Assembly: GCA_949825045.1 (NCBI GenBank)
Contig: OX463824.1
Span: 24,412,501 to 24,476,500, forward strand
DNA length: 64,000 nucleotides
From: Argyresthia goedartella
Taxonomy: Eukaryota > Arthropoda > Insecta > Lepidoptera > Argyresthiidae
Reading direction: 5' to 3'
This document shows, in pieces, positions 21,268-32,100 of this stretch (positions are counted from its first letter, which is position 1; every line of letters starts with the position of its first letter). The notes below the pieces were generated by a model. The model saw nothing but the letters and a program-made list of their open reading frames with translations, ran no database searches and was not told the origin of the DNA. The translations under genes were made by a program, and so were the position numbers.

Positions 21268-21502
21268 ATTATATGACTCAAATACAAGGTCACCAAAGGT
21301 AAACCCCTCCGACATCGATTTAACAGTGCTGATAGTATGAAAATACGAAGTGAAAATGATTTGTTATTGTGTTCTTATGGTTTAAAACATTACAGGGTCC
21401 TATGAAAATAAAGGTGATACAAAATATCCAGCTGTACAGCTCAGCAAGTATCCAGCTGAACAGACTGGAAAATGGCATGTAAGTAGCATAACACTACAGC
21501 CT

Positions 21503-21702
21503 GCTTTCCTTTTCTTTCAATAACCACGAATCGAGTTGCTAATATGACCGAAACACGAGCCTTGACACACGAAAGCGCCCGAAAAAAGTGCCACATAGAA
21601 ACTGACACCCATCCAGTAGCCGTCTCGGCCAGATGTTGCTTCCCGCACGATCGTTACCGATGTGCGAATTCCGCTAGGCCACGGAAGAGTAATTATTACT
21701 TA
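21503..21702. other. Interval without recognised gene
   Basis: A short open frame at 21,544-21,783 runs into the inverted repeat and has no family signature. Confidence 0.35.
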
Positions 21703-22276
21703 CTAGCTGATGCCCGCAACTTCATCTGCGTGTTCCTAGGAATTATCATTAACCGAGACCCTCCTTCTGGTGCAGTCGGATGAAAAGTATACTATATGTT
21801 AATCTAGCTCATAAACCACCTCTGTCCTAAATTTCATTCAAATACGTTCAGCCGTTTTAGCGTGATTGAGGCACAAACCCACAAAGTCAAAGTCAAAGTA
21901 CTTTATTACTGTAGATATTTTACATATACTTAGCAAACGTCATTTTTTGCCTCTTCTCTACATTTGAGCACTGACCACAAACATTCAACATCCAAACATC
22001 GCTACTTTCCCATTTGTAATATTAATTAGAAGTTTCAATACTCGTAGATAAATTAAGCTTAAACCAGCTCGTGGTCTCCTGGATAGAACAATGGATATAA
22101 AATCTTTACAGACGACATTAAAGACTATCCAAGCTTACAGGAACAGGTACAATAAAAGAAACTAGATTAACAAATAGGATATTTTTTATCCGACTGCACC
22201 AGAAGGAGGGTAACATAATCTAGGTAAAAGATACTATCTAGGAACACACAGCTGAAGTCGCGAGCATCAGCTAGTA
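21703..22276. mobile_element. Inverted pair of a dispersed lepidopteran repeat with a LINE tail between
   Basis: CTAGCTGATGCCCGCAACTT at 21,703 recurs inverted at 22,253-22,275, and CTGGTGCAGTCGGAT (21,768-21,782) recurs inverted at 22,187-22,205. Between the arms lies an inverted LINE 3' tail (21,888 to about 22,060, starting AAAGTCAAAGTCAAAGTACT). The whole looks like two repeat copies in opposite orientation, or one foldback carrying a later insertion. Confidence 0.6.
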
Positions 22277-22495
22277 GTAGTAGTTTATAATTTTAAGATT
22301 ATTTTTTAAAAATATAGAAGAAACTATTATCTTACAGATAGTACCTAAAAATAAAATGAAAGACACAAGTTGTACAAATAAATAAAAATCAGCTGTCTTT
22401 TGACGTGTACGGTAAGATAAATATTTTTAAGTTTACGAATATAGTAACTATTTGCACGACCGATGACGTCTCTTAATTTAGCTCTTTTGTTTCTG

Positions 22496-22610
22496 CTCAA
22501 AGTCAAAATTGTTTATTTAACAAGTTTGGTCTGTAATTACATCTCAATAAGACTTAATCGGTTTACACAGATGAATTTATTCTGTTTTAACTAAGTATTC
22601 ATTGTTTTTC
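22496..22610 (-). mobile_element. LINE 3' tail fragment
   Basis: CAAAGTCAAAATTGTTTATTT on the plus strand is the inverse of a LINE 3' end. It is a different tail family from the one at 12,692-12,710. The limits are approximate. Confidence 0.4.
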
Positions 22611-24503
22611 TAGATGAATTATATAACAGCGAAGTTTTACGTGGGAGAGCTCGTACGGGACCCGTGCGTTACCCAGCATAAAAGAAAAATGTTTTCAACT
22701 TTGATAACCACTGGGGTGTGTGTGAATTACATTTATTTAGGGAACTACCTTACAAAGGATAGGAAGGCGTGTCAGTACTTATCTCAGTATCTGTCGGCCC
22801 TATAGGATCTTGGTTAGAAAATTTATTCGCACACATTTAAGTGAGTGTTTATTGAAATTTGAATAGGTAGGGTTGTTTGCAGATTTTTGGAACATCTCGG
22901 CGGGTTTCATTTATGGCTCTAAGGTGGATAGACAAAGAAAGGCATCATTGTCATACTTACTTACTCGCGCGTCGAGTTTGTTTGTACAGAACACTCAACC
23001 CGCCAGAATAACTTGCACTTGCCCGTTTTTTTTTCATTAAATCCGTTTCACCTAATGAATATTAGATATAACTATGTACCTAGTTTAGTTTTGTAAATGC
23101 AGATTATTGTAATTGAAATTCCTTGTAAATAGTGCAACTGCATAGATACTCAGCCGCCCAAACTAAAGAAAAGCGATCCAAAAATATGGAATCTTTTCTT
23201 TTGTCTTTCTTGTAGGATTTCAATGACGCTCGATAAGCCTGCATGCTGGAGTTAGGTATTTGAAGTTATTAACTTTGGGGGTGGTTTCGTTTCATAATTT
23301 CATTTAGACTTTCTTGCACCCATATATGTACCTACAAACGTAACATTAAAGGATACATTATGTACAAAGGCGTGCTTATTTTAAAAAGAGGTTACTTCCA
23401 GCAGAAATTTTGATGATTTTCCTATACAATATACGTCAATTTGGCATCAACTGCGTCGACATTGCTAGGGTTTGGGGTCTGTAAGTAATGGGGTGGATCC
23501 GGTTCAAAGATACAACATATCAGCGCATCCGCTGCTTATCCTCCTGAGTTTGATGTATGAATTTATTAGAGGGAAATAAAATAAGTTTAAACTAAAACCC
23601 GACAAATGAAACATCGCATTCTCATGAGTATGAAACCTGCCTGCTGGACATGGACTGTCAAGTTTAAGGCTCGTGTATCCGTAAAATTACTTACTCGATT
23701 CGTGGTGGTTGAAAATTTAGACAAAACCATATTAAAATAAAATTCAAAGCAGCTCACACTGCAACAAGGATGTAAAGTCAGTCGCTGCCGCAGAACATTG
23801 CGAAAATTGACTGCTTTTAACATGTTTTTCGAAATAATTTTTCTGTTCAATGTCACAATTTTCCAGTACTTTTCAAGCTAGTTCTCGTACTTTGCGTATG
23901 GATGATTGTATTCAACCTTTTCACACCTTTCAATCGGAAAAGTAAGTTTTGCTCCACGACCAGAGGGAGCAAAATGCTACTTTTCTGTTCAAGCTACTTT
24001 TTTAATTTAATCATTGGCATGCAGCTTTTACGCAATGTGCCAATTGAAAACAGATTAAAATAATAGAATGTAATTATGAAATTACATTACAATCGACAAC
24101 GATGACGTAGTCGATTAAAAACGAACATGGTTCAAGTTTTAACTTTAACAACGTTATATCAAAATTTATGAATTTTTCGTAATATTTAAAAAAAATGTTA
24201 CAATAAATTATATGTTTTACTGAAATCAAAACTATCGATGACTATTATTTTGATATAATGAATATTGATATTCGAAACCATTGTAATATTCGATTCGATT
24301 ATTTTTACACAATAGTAAAAGTACACTGGAATATTTTATCTGTGGTGACCTTTCCCTAATACTTCACAATCCATCATTATATAAAAAAAATGTTTACGTT
24401 GTTCGATTACTGTAAAAGTGGTAAAAGTATAATTCAAAGTATAGTTATTTAATTTTTTTAGAGCAATTTAATTTTTCCTCATAGTCGGTGTGAAAAGTTG
24501 AAT
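22611..24503. other. AT-rich intergenic region
   Basis: No gene is supported. Short frames at 22,614-22,805 and 23,587-23,856 (minus) lack domains. A small palindrome around GGAGCAAAA (about 23,949-23,985) resembles the end of the MITE at 24,504. Confidence 0.45.
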
Positions 24504-24667
24504 GTGTCACTCAGGAGCAAAATTATTTTCGTCATGGGCGTTAACGCTTGAATCCTTCGTTACGCTCAGGATTATAACTTAGAATCCCTCGCTTCGCTCA
24601 GGATTCTATCGTAGAATCCTTCCTACCGCCCTCGCCGTAAATACATCATTTTGCTCCCTTGTGACAC
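24504..24667. mobile_element. 164-bp MITE with GTGTCAC ends
   Basis: The left end GTGTCACTCAGGAGCAAAAT is mirrored by the right end ATTTTGCTCCCTTGTGACAC with few mismatches. It is non-coding. The inside carries 2.6 copies of a 32-bp tandem repeat. Confidence 0.65.
24550..24632 (+). repeat. 32-bp tandem repeat inside the MITE
   Basis: Units start at 24,550, 24,582 and 24,614 (partial). Each opens GAATCC, and the two complete ones close with GCTCAGGATT, so each complete unit is itself partly palindromic. Confidence 0.75.
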
Positions 24668-24692
24668 AAATAACTATTTCATCGCAAGTACA

Positions 24693-24845
24693 ATGGCAAG
24701 CCGCAACGTTAGCAAGCTCGACATCGATAACCAGGGTCGATGCGGCTGTGCGGGAGGTGCGCCCCCCCTGGCGGTCACCCCCACCGCGCTTTCCTCTTCC
24801 CCTCTAGCTATCAATCCTAGCGGTCAATACGCTTCTAACGACTAA
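24693..24845 (+). CDS. Possible small ORF, 50 aa, in a GC-rich patch
   Basis: The ATG at 24,693 has A at -3 and G at +4, a good eukaryotic context. The product is Ser/Pro/Ala rich (GRCGCAGGAPPLAVTPTALS, then SSPLAINPSGQYASND). The stretch is clearly more GC-rich than its surroundings and sits right after a MITE. It could be an exon, a retrocopy fragment or chance. I recognise no family. Confidence 0.2.
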   Translation: MASRNVSKLDIDNQGRCGCAGGAPPLAVTPTALSSSPLAINPSGQYASND

Positions 24846-25563
24846 ATGCAAGCAAAGCAGCAAGTAAGAGCTAGTAATATATACCCAAAACTGCACTGCT
24901 CAAAACTGTTAAAAACTTTTTCCAAAAAAACTAGTATTTTACGCCCTGTAGAGGGCGCCATAGTAAATTTTATACGATCTATGCGTCAAATTCTCACCAG
25001 TAGTTTAGATGCTCTGGTAGAAAAAATAAATATATATATATATTAACCCATACATACCTGTCAAACACATAACCCTCCTTTTGGCTTTGCTGTAGTCGAG
25101 TAAAAAGTGGAGAGGCTTCATAGAAACTGCCCAATCGTGTGAGCAAGAGTGCCTCGGCCATCCCTTATAGGAAATGGTTAGTCGTAATGTTTTTGTTGTA
25201 TAGAGGAGTTTAGCGTTCTGTCATGAGATGAGCTTTGTCACTGATCGACTTTTTATTTTCATTCCTGGCTAAACATCGCCGTGGGATCCTTAAGTATTAT
25301 AAATAGTAATACAATACTAAACGACAGTTGGAGGTTCGCCTCTAACCTCGTTTATTGTGACGGGAGCCGTGACATACCTTCCCTTACATATGATTTATAA
25401 ATATGTTTCTACAGTTAGTTAAGTTTTCGGAACTTCCTCGTAACCACCATCATCAGCATATCATGTACACGCCATCGGGACTTGCTAATGTTAATCTTTG
25501 TCGAGCTACTCTGTCGTGTAAAAATATACTAGTTGGACATGGATAGGTTATAACATTAATATA
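24846..25563. other. Intergenic, no feature recognised
   Basis: AT-rich, with a short (TA)n run at about 25,029-25,042. Nothing supports a gene. Confidence 0.4.
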
Positions 25564-25760
25564 ATTTGTGGCGCAGCGGTTGTGGCTCTGTCTACCATGC
25601 GAGAGGTCCCGGGTTCGATCCCCGGCTGAGGGTAAAGAACAAAAACCCTGGTGTTGGATGTTTATATGTGTGTGACGTCGCTGTTTCTGGTTCCCACGAC
25701 ACAGGGTATCCTAGTGTGGGGCCAGAAGCAATGTATGTGCCTATATGTTAATGTCTATGT
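25564..25760 (+). mobile_element. tRNA-derived SINE
   Basis: An A-box-like TGGCGCAGCGGTTGTGGC (25,570) and a B-box GGTTCGATCCCC (25,613) are spaced as in a Pol III internal promoter. A non-tRNA body follows (GACACAGGGTATCCTAGTG). The tRNA part does not fold fully, so this is a SINE head and not a tRNA gene. The 3' limit is approximate. Confidence 0.6.
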
Positions 25761-26087
25761 TATGTTTATTTCATAGCTTTTTCCACCACAAAATAGGTAT
25801 CCTAGTGTACACAGAGCCAGAGGAACCTAGAACTGTACGCAAATGACAAAGCCAAATGATAATAGTAAGAAATCCCGTGCATCGACGCAAATTTCTCGAT
25901 TAGAAAACAAATTAAAAACAATATCTCAATCAGGCGATAATTGTTTCCATTGTTGAAAACCACAAGGTGACGTTCTTATTGTAGAAAACAAAAGCGTTAT
26001 TTTGTTTGCAGGGTTTGTCAATATTAGTTTGAGGTCTACAAGGTGTTCTTGGGGAAATTAATACGTCGAGCTGAAAATCGATTTTAG

Positions 26088-26094
26088 TATAAAA
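26088..26094 (+). promoter_or_regulatory. FibH TATA box
   Basis: TATAAAA lies 31 bp upstream of an arthropod initiator, ATCAGTTC, at 26,119. The 24-nt leader that follows (26,119-26,142) is nearly the same as the known Bombyx fibroin leader, so I place the transcription start at about 26,119. Confidence 0.85.
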
Positions 26095-26142
26095 GGGGGT
26101 CCAAGCGACGGTAATGGCATCAGTTCGGTTCTAACTCTCAAA

Positions 26143-29100
26143 ATGAGAGTCTCAGCCTTCGTGATCTTGTGCTGTGCTCTGCAGGTAAGTCTTTTCTTAA
26201 TTCCTCGAATACCTACATCAATTTTGGAAAATTCTAGTCCTTTCATTTAAACCGATAGTGCGTGTTATTCATGCTGAAAAGCTGGGTTGGGCACTAACCC
26301 GACAACCTTCCATCAACCCGCACTGAGCCAGCGTGGTGGGCTATGGCTCAATCTTACTCTTATCCGGGTAAAGGCCCGAGCCCCTCGATGGGGACATTAA
26401 TTTATTGATAATTATTATCTGATGTTCAGCTAGGATATTCTTACAGCGTATATGAATGACAAGAATATCGCAACATTGTCAATCAATCAAAAAACAAAAT
26501 TTCGTTCTTTCTGTAAATATTGACATAAACTATGTATGTTCACAAAGCGTAATTTTTTGCCACTTCTCTACATTGCACCACTGTGGTAGAAGAAGGGCGA
26601 AGAAACTCCCACAGATTGATTCTTAGTTCTCTATAAATAGGTTATGTTAGACTAAAAAAAAGAAAAAAAAGGAATATTACAATAATCAAGATTACTTAAA
26701 TGACGGGACTGTAAGGGCTGGAAAAAAATTGCGATTGCTAAGTGCATGTAAATATCTACAGTAATAAAGAAATTTGACTTGACTTGACTTGACTAAATAT
26801 AACATATTCACCTCTTGAAAACCACCAGCGAAAGATAACGCCAATTTTCCGTTATCTGTCTTAAATTTTATTACCATGGCATAAGGGTCAAAATCGCGAC
26901 CCGTCCCAACTACCCTCGGTCTTTGAAAGGTTAATTTGTCATAAATAATATGCAGGAATAAATAATTACAAAATAATCAAGCGACTGATTTGAGACAAAT
27001 TAAATATAAAGCACTAATATTTATTTTTCTTTTCTACCGCAGTATGTTTCCGCTCAAGACATTAGTATAAGTGACAAGTTTAGGCAAATCGCTTCTAACA
27101 GAACCGAAGAATTGGAACAAGAGAATGGAACTGTATTCGAAAAAACAACAACTCGCAAGAAGTTCGAAGGAAATATATCTGGACTAAGCGGTAACAAGAA
27201 GCCTCCTAGCGGTGACAAAATCAAAAGGACTTTCGTCGTGGAGACTGATAGCGATGGAAATGAGACCATCTACGAAGAAGATATTATATTACACGATATT
27301 TCATCATCATCATCATCATCTAGTGCCTCTTCCAATTCTTCTGCAGCTGCATCATCTGTTCCAGCAGTCGTCAATAACCAAATCATTGGAACCGGCTCTG
27401 GCCCATCATCATCAGCGGCTTCATCAAACTCAGCTGCCTCAGTATCTCAAGGCCCACTTGTCATCAATAATATTGTACCAGTAGGATCATCTGGTGCATC
27501 GTCAAGTTCATCATCAGCTGCATCATCAGGCTCCAGTCTTGAAGGTGTCAACGTAATCAATAACCAAATCGGTTACGGACCATATAGAAATGGCCTTAAT
27601 GGAGGTGGAGCTGGCTCTGGTTCTTCATCATCAGCATCAAGTGCTTCATCTGGCTCAGCAAGCCCAGTCATCATAAATGAAATTCACAATTCAGGATCTG
27701 CATCTTCTTCCGCAGCAAACTCAGCATCAGCTGGAACATCAGGCTCTGGTGTTGGTGATGTCAATGGACTTGTTGGACTTGCAGGAGTCGGATCTGGAGT
27801 AGCTTCTGCTTCCTCGGCTGCTTCAGGCGCTGCAGGACTTGTTGGACTCAGTAGACTTGGAGGAGAAGGAGCTGGAGCATCTTCAGCAGCCTCAGCTGCT
27901 TTAGGTGCTGGAAATAACGGACTTGTTGGACAAAGTGGACTTGGAGGAGTAGCAGCTGGAGCATCTTCAGCTGTCTCTGCTGCTTCAGGTGCTGAAAATA
28001 ATGGACTTGTTGGACAAAGCGGACTTGCAGGAGCCGGATCTGGAGCAGCTTCTGCTTCCTCTGCTGCCTCAGGCGCTGGAGTTAACGGACTAAACGGAAA
28101 TGGTGGACTTAATGCACTTGGAGGTGTAGGATCTGCTGGATCATCATCTGCTTCCTCGAGCGCAGCTGCTGCTGCTGGATCAAGCCCAATCATCATTGAA
28201 AATGACATTTACGACGAGGGATCATCATCTTCAGCATCCGCCGCAAGCTCTACTGCAGCTCTTGCCGCAGCACAAGATATCATCATCAACAACGAATACC
28301 TTGGTGGATCAGCCGCCTCTTCGGCCAGTTCAGCATCAGGCTCCGGCCTTGGTGGTGATAACGGTAACGTTGGACTTCTCGGACTCGGAGGAGTTGGATC
28401 TGGAGCAAGTGCTGCTTCCTCTGCTGCTTCAGGCGCTGGAGTTAACGGACTTGTTGGACAAAACGGAGTTGGAGGAGTAGGAGCTGGAGCATCTTCAGCT
28501 GCCTCTGCTGCTTCAGGTGCTGGAAATAACGGACTTGTTGGACAAAGCGGACTTGGAGGAGTAGCAGCTGGAGCATCTTCAGCTGCCTCTGCTGCTTCAG
28601 GTGCTGGAAATAATGGACTTGTTGGACAAAGCGGACTTGCAGGAGCCGGATCTGGAGCAGCTTCTGCTTCCTCTGCTGCCTCAGGCGCTGGAGTTAACGG
28701 ACTCAACGGAAATGGTGGACTTAATGCACTTGGAGGTGAAGGATCTGCTGGATCATCATCTGCTTCCTCGAGCGCAGCTGCTGCTGCTGCATCAAGCCCA
28801 ATCATCATTGAAAATGACATTTACGACGAGGGATCAACATCTTCAGCATCCGCCGCAAGCTCTGCTGCAGCTCTTGCCGCACCACAAGAGATCATCATCA
28901 ACAACGAACATAATGGTGGATCAGCCGCCTCTTCAGCCAGTTCAGCATCTGCTTCAGCATCAGGCTCTGGCCTTGGTGGTAATAACGGTATTGTTGGACT
29001 CAACGGACTCGGACCATACGGTATTGGACTTGCCGGCCTTGGAGGAGTTGGATCTGGAGCAGCTTCTGCTTCCTCTGCTGCTTCAGGCGCTGGAGGTAAC

Positions 29101-32100
29101 GGACTTGTTGGACAAAACGGAGTTGGAGGAGTAGGAGCTGGAGCATCTTCAGCTGCCTCTGCTGCTTCAGGTGCTGGAAATAACGGACTTGTTGGACAAA
29201 GCGGACTTGGAGGAGTAGCAGCTGGAGCATCTTCAGCTGTCTCTGCTGCTTCAGGTGCTGAAAATAATGGACTTGTTGGACAAAGCGGACTTGCAGGAGC
29301 CGGATCTGGAGCAGCTTCTGCTTCCTCTGCTGCCTCAGGCGCTGGAGTTAACGGACTAAACGGAAATGGTGGACTTAATGCACTTGGAGGTGTAGGATCT
29401 GCTGGATCATCATCTGCTTCCTCGAGCGCAGCTGCTGCTGCTGGATCAAGCCCAATCATCATTGAAAATGACATTTACGACGAGGGATCATCATCTTCAG
29501 CATCCGCCGCAAGCTCTACTGCAGCTCTTGCCGCAGCACAAGATATCATCATCAACAACGAATACCTTGGTGGATCAGCCGCCTCTTCGGCCAGTTCAGC
29601 ATCAGGCTCCGGCCTTGGTGGTGATAACGGTAACGTTGGACTTCTCGGACTCGGAGGAGTTGGATCTGGAGCAAGTGCTGCTTCCTCTGCTGCTTCAGGC
29701 GCTGGAGTTAACGGACTTGTTGGACAAAACGGAGTTGGAGGAGTAGGAGCTGGAGCATCTTCAGCTGCCTCTGCTGCTTCAGGTGCTGGAAATAACGGAC
29801 TTGTTGGACAAAGCGGACTTGGAGGAGTAGCAGCTGGAGCATCTTCAGCTGCCTCTGCTGCTTCAGGTGCTGGAAATAATGGACTTGTTGGACAAAGCGG
29901 ACTTGCAGGAGCCGGATCTGGAGCAGCTTCTGCTTCCTCTGCTGCCTCAGGCGCTGGAGTTAACGGACTCAACGGAAATGGTGGACTTAATGCACTTGGA
30001 GGTGAAGGATCTGCTGGATCATCATCTGCTTCCTCGAGCGCAGCTGCTGCTGCTGCATCAAGCCCAATCATCATTGAAAATGACATTTACGACGAGGGAT
30101 CAACATCTTCAGCATCCGCCGCAAGCTCTGCTGCAGCTCTTGCCGCACCACAAGAGATCATCATCAACAACGAACATAATGGTGGATCAGCCGCCTCTTC
30201 AGCCAGTTCAGCATCTGCTTCAGCATCAGGCTCTGGCCTTGGTGGTAATAACGGTATTGTTGGACTCAACGGACTCGGACCATACGGTATTGGACTTGCC
30301 GGCCTTGGAGGAGTTGGATCTGGAGCAGCTTCTGCTTCCTCTGCTGCTTCAGGCGCTGGAGGTAACGGACTTGTTGGACAAAACGGAGTTGGAGGAGTAG
30401 GAGCTGGAGCATCTTCAGCTGCCTCTGCTGCTTCAGGTGCTGGAAATAACGGACTTGTTGGACAAAGCGGACTTGGAGGAGTAGCAGCTGGAGCATCTTC
30501 AGCTGCCTCTGCTGCTTCAGGTGCTGGAAATAATGGACTTGTTGGACAAAGCGGACTTGCAGGAGCCGGATCTGGAGCAGCTTCTGCTTCCTCTGCTGCC
30601 TCAGGCGCTGGAGTTAACGGACTCAACGGAAATGGTGGACTTAATGCACTTGGAGGTGAAGGATCTGCTGGATCATCATCTGCTTCCTCGAGCGCAGCTG
30701 CTGCTGCTGCATCAAGCCCAATCATCATTGAAAATGACATTTACGACGAGGGATCAACATCTTCAGCATCCGCCGCAAGCTCTACTGCAGCTCTTGCCGC
30801 AGCACAAGATATCATCATCAACAACGAATACCTTGGTGGATCAGCCGCCTCTTCGGCCAGTTCAGCATCAGGCTCCGGCCTTGGTGGTGATAACGGTAAC
30901 GTTGGACTTCTCGGACTCGGAGGAGTTAGATCTGGAGCAGGTGCTGCTTCCTCTGCTGCTTCAGGCGCTGGAGTTAACGGACTTGTTGGACAAAACGGAG
31001 TTGGAGGAGTAGGAGCTGGAGCATCTTCAGCTGCCTCTGCTGCTTCAGGTGCTGGAAATAACGGACTTGTTGGACAAAGCGGACTTGTAGGAGTAGCAGC
31101 TGGAGCATCTTCAGCTGCCTCTGCTGCTTCAGGTGCTGGAAATAATGGACTTGTTGGACAAAGTGGACTTGCAGGAGCCGGATATGGAGCAGCTTCTGCT
31201 TCCTCTGCTGCCTCAGGCGCTGGAGTTAACGGACTCAACGGAAGTGGTGGACTCAATGCACTTGGAGGTGTAGGATCTGTTGGATCATCATCTGCTTCCT
31301 CGAGCGCAGCTGCTGCTGCTGCATCAAGCCCAATCATCATTGAAAATGACATTTACGACGAAGGTTCATCATCTTCAGCATCTGCCTCAAGCTCTGCTGC
31401 AGCTCTTGCCGCACCACAAGAGATCATCATCAACAACGAACATAATGGTGGATCAGCCGCCTCTTCAGCCAGTTCAGCATCTGCTTCAGCATCAGGCTCT
31501 GGCCTTGGTGGTAATAACGGTATTGTTGGACTCAACGGACTCGGACCATACGGTATTGGACTTGCCGGCCTTGGAGGAGTTGGATCTGGAGCAGCTTCTG
31601 CTTCCTCTGCTGCTTCAGGCGCTGGAGGTAACGGACTTGTTGGACAAAACGGAGTTGGAGGAGTAGGAGCTGGAGCATCTTCAGCTGCCTCTGCTGCTTC
31701 AGGTGCTGGAAATAACGGACTTGTTGGACAAAGCGGACTTGGAGGAGTAGCAGCTGGAGCATCTTCAGCTGCCTCTGCTGCTTCAGGTGCTGGAAATAAT
31801 GGACTTGTTGGACAAAGCGGACTTGCAGGAGCCGGATCTGGAGCAGCTTCTGCTTCCTCTGCTGCCTCAGGCGCTGGAGTTAACGGACTCAACGGAAATG
31901 GTGGACTTAATGCACTTGGAGGTGAAGGATCTGCTGGATCATCATCTGCTTCCTCGAGCGCAGCTGCTGCTGCTGCATCAAGCCCAATCATCATTGAAAA
32001 TGACATTTACGACGAGGGATCAACATCTTCAGCATCCGCCGCAAGCTCTACTGCAGCTCTTGCCGCAGCACAAGATATCATCATCAACAACGAATACCTT

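Larger units (their letters stand above)
16233..21498 (-). mobile_element. Large DNA transposon, long TIRs, 4-bp target duplication, Sola-like candidate
   Basis: The sequence from 16,233 (TGTAGTGTTATGC...) is the inverse of that ending at 21,498 (...GCATAACACTACA). The match runs about 250 bp: 16,233-16,449 plus 17,781-17,812 on the left against 21,247-21,498 on the right. GCCT lies on both outer sides (16,229-16,232 and 21,499-21,502), an apparent 4-bp target duplication. A motif like GGAGACTGCCRNNTTTGAT recurs in both subterminal regions. The element holds one transposase-like gene on the minus strand and a nested foldback at 16,450-17,780. A 4-bp duplication is a property of the Sola superfamily; that assignment is inference. 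Confidence 0.75.
26185..27042 (+). other. FibH: FibH intron 1
   Basis: It is 858 nt, GT-AG, phase 0, at the position and near the size of the single intron known in Bombyx FibH. It carries at least two TE fragments (26,276-26,397 and 26,680-26,796). Confidence 0.9.

Noticed and set aside
27112..27114. ATG at 27,112 as the FibH start
   Set aside because: The frame is open upstream to the splice acceptor at 27,042, and the signal peptide is encoded in exon 1 at 26,143.
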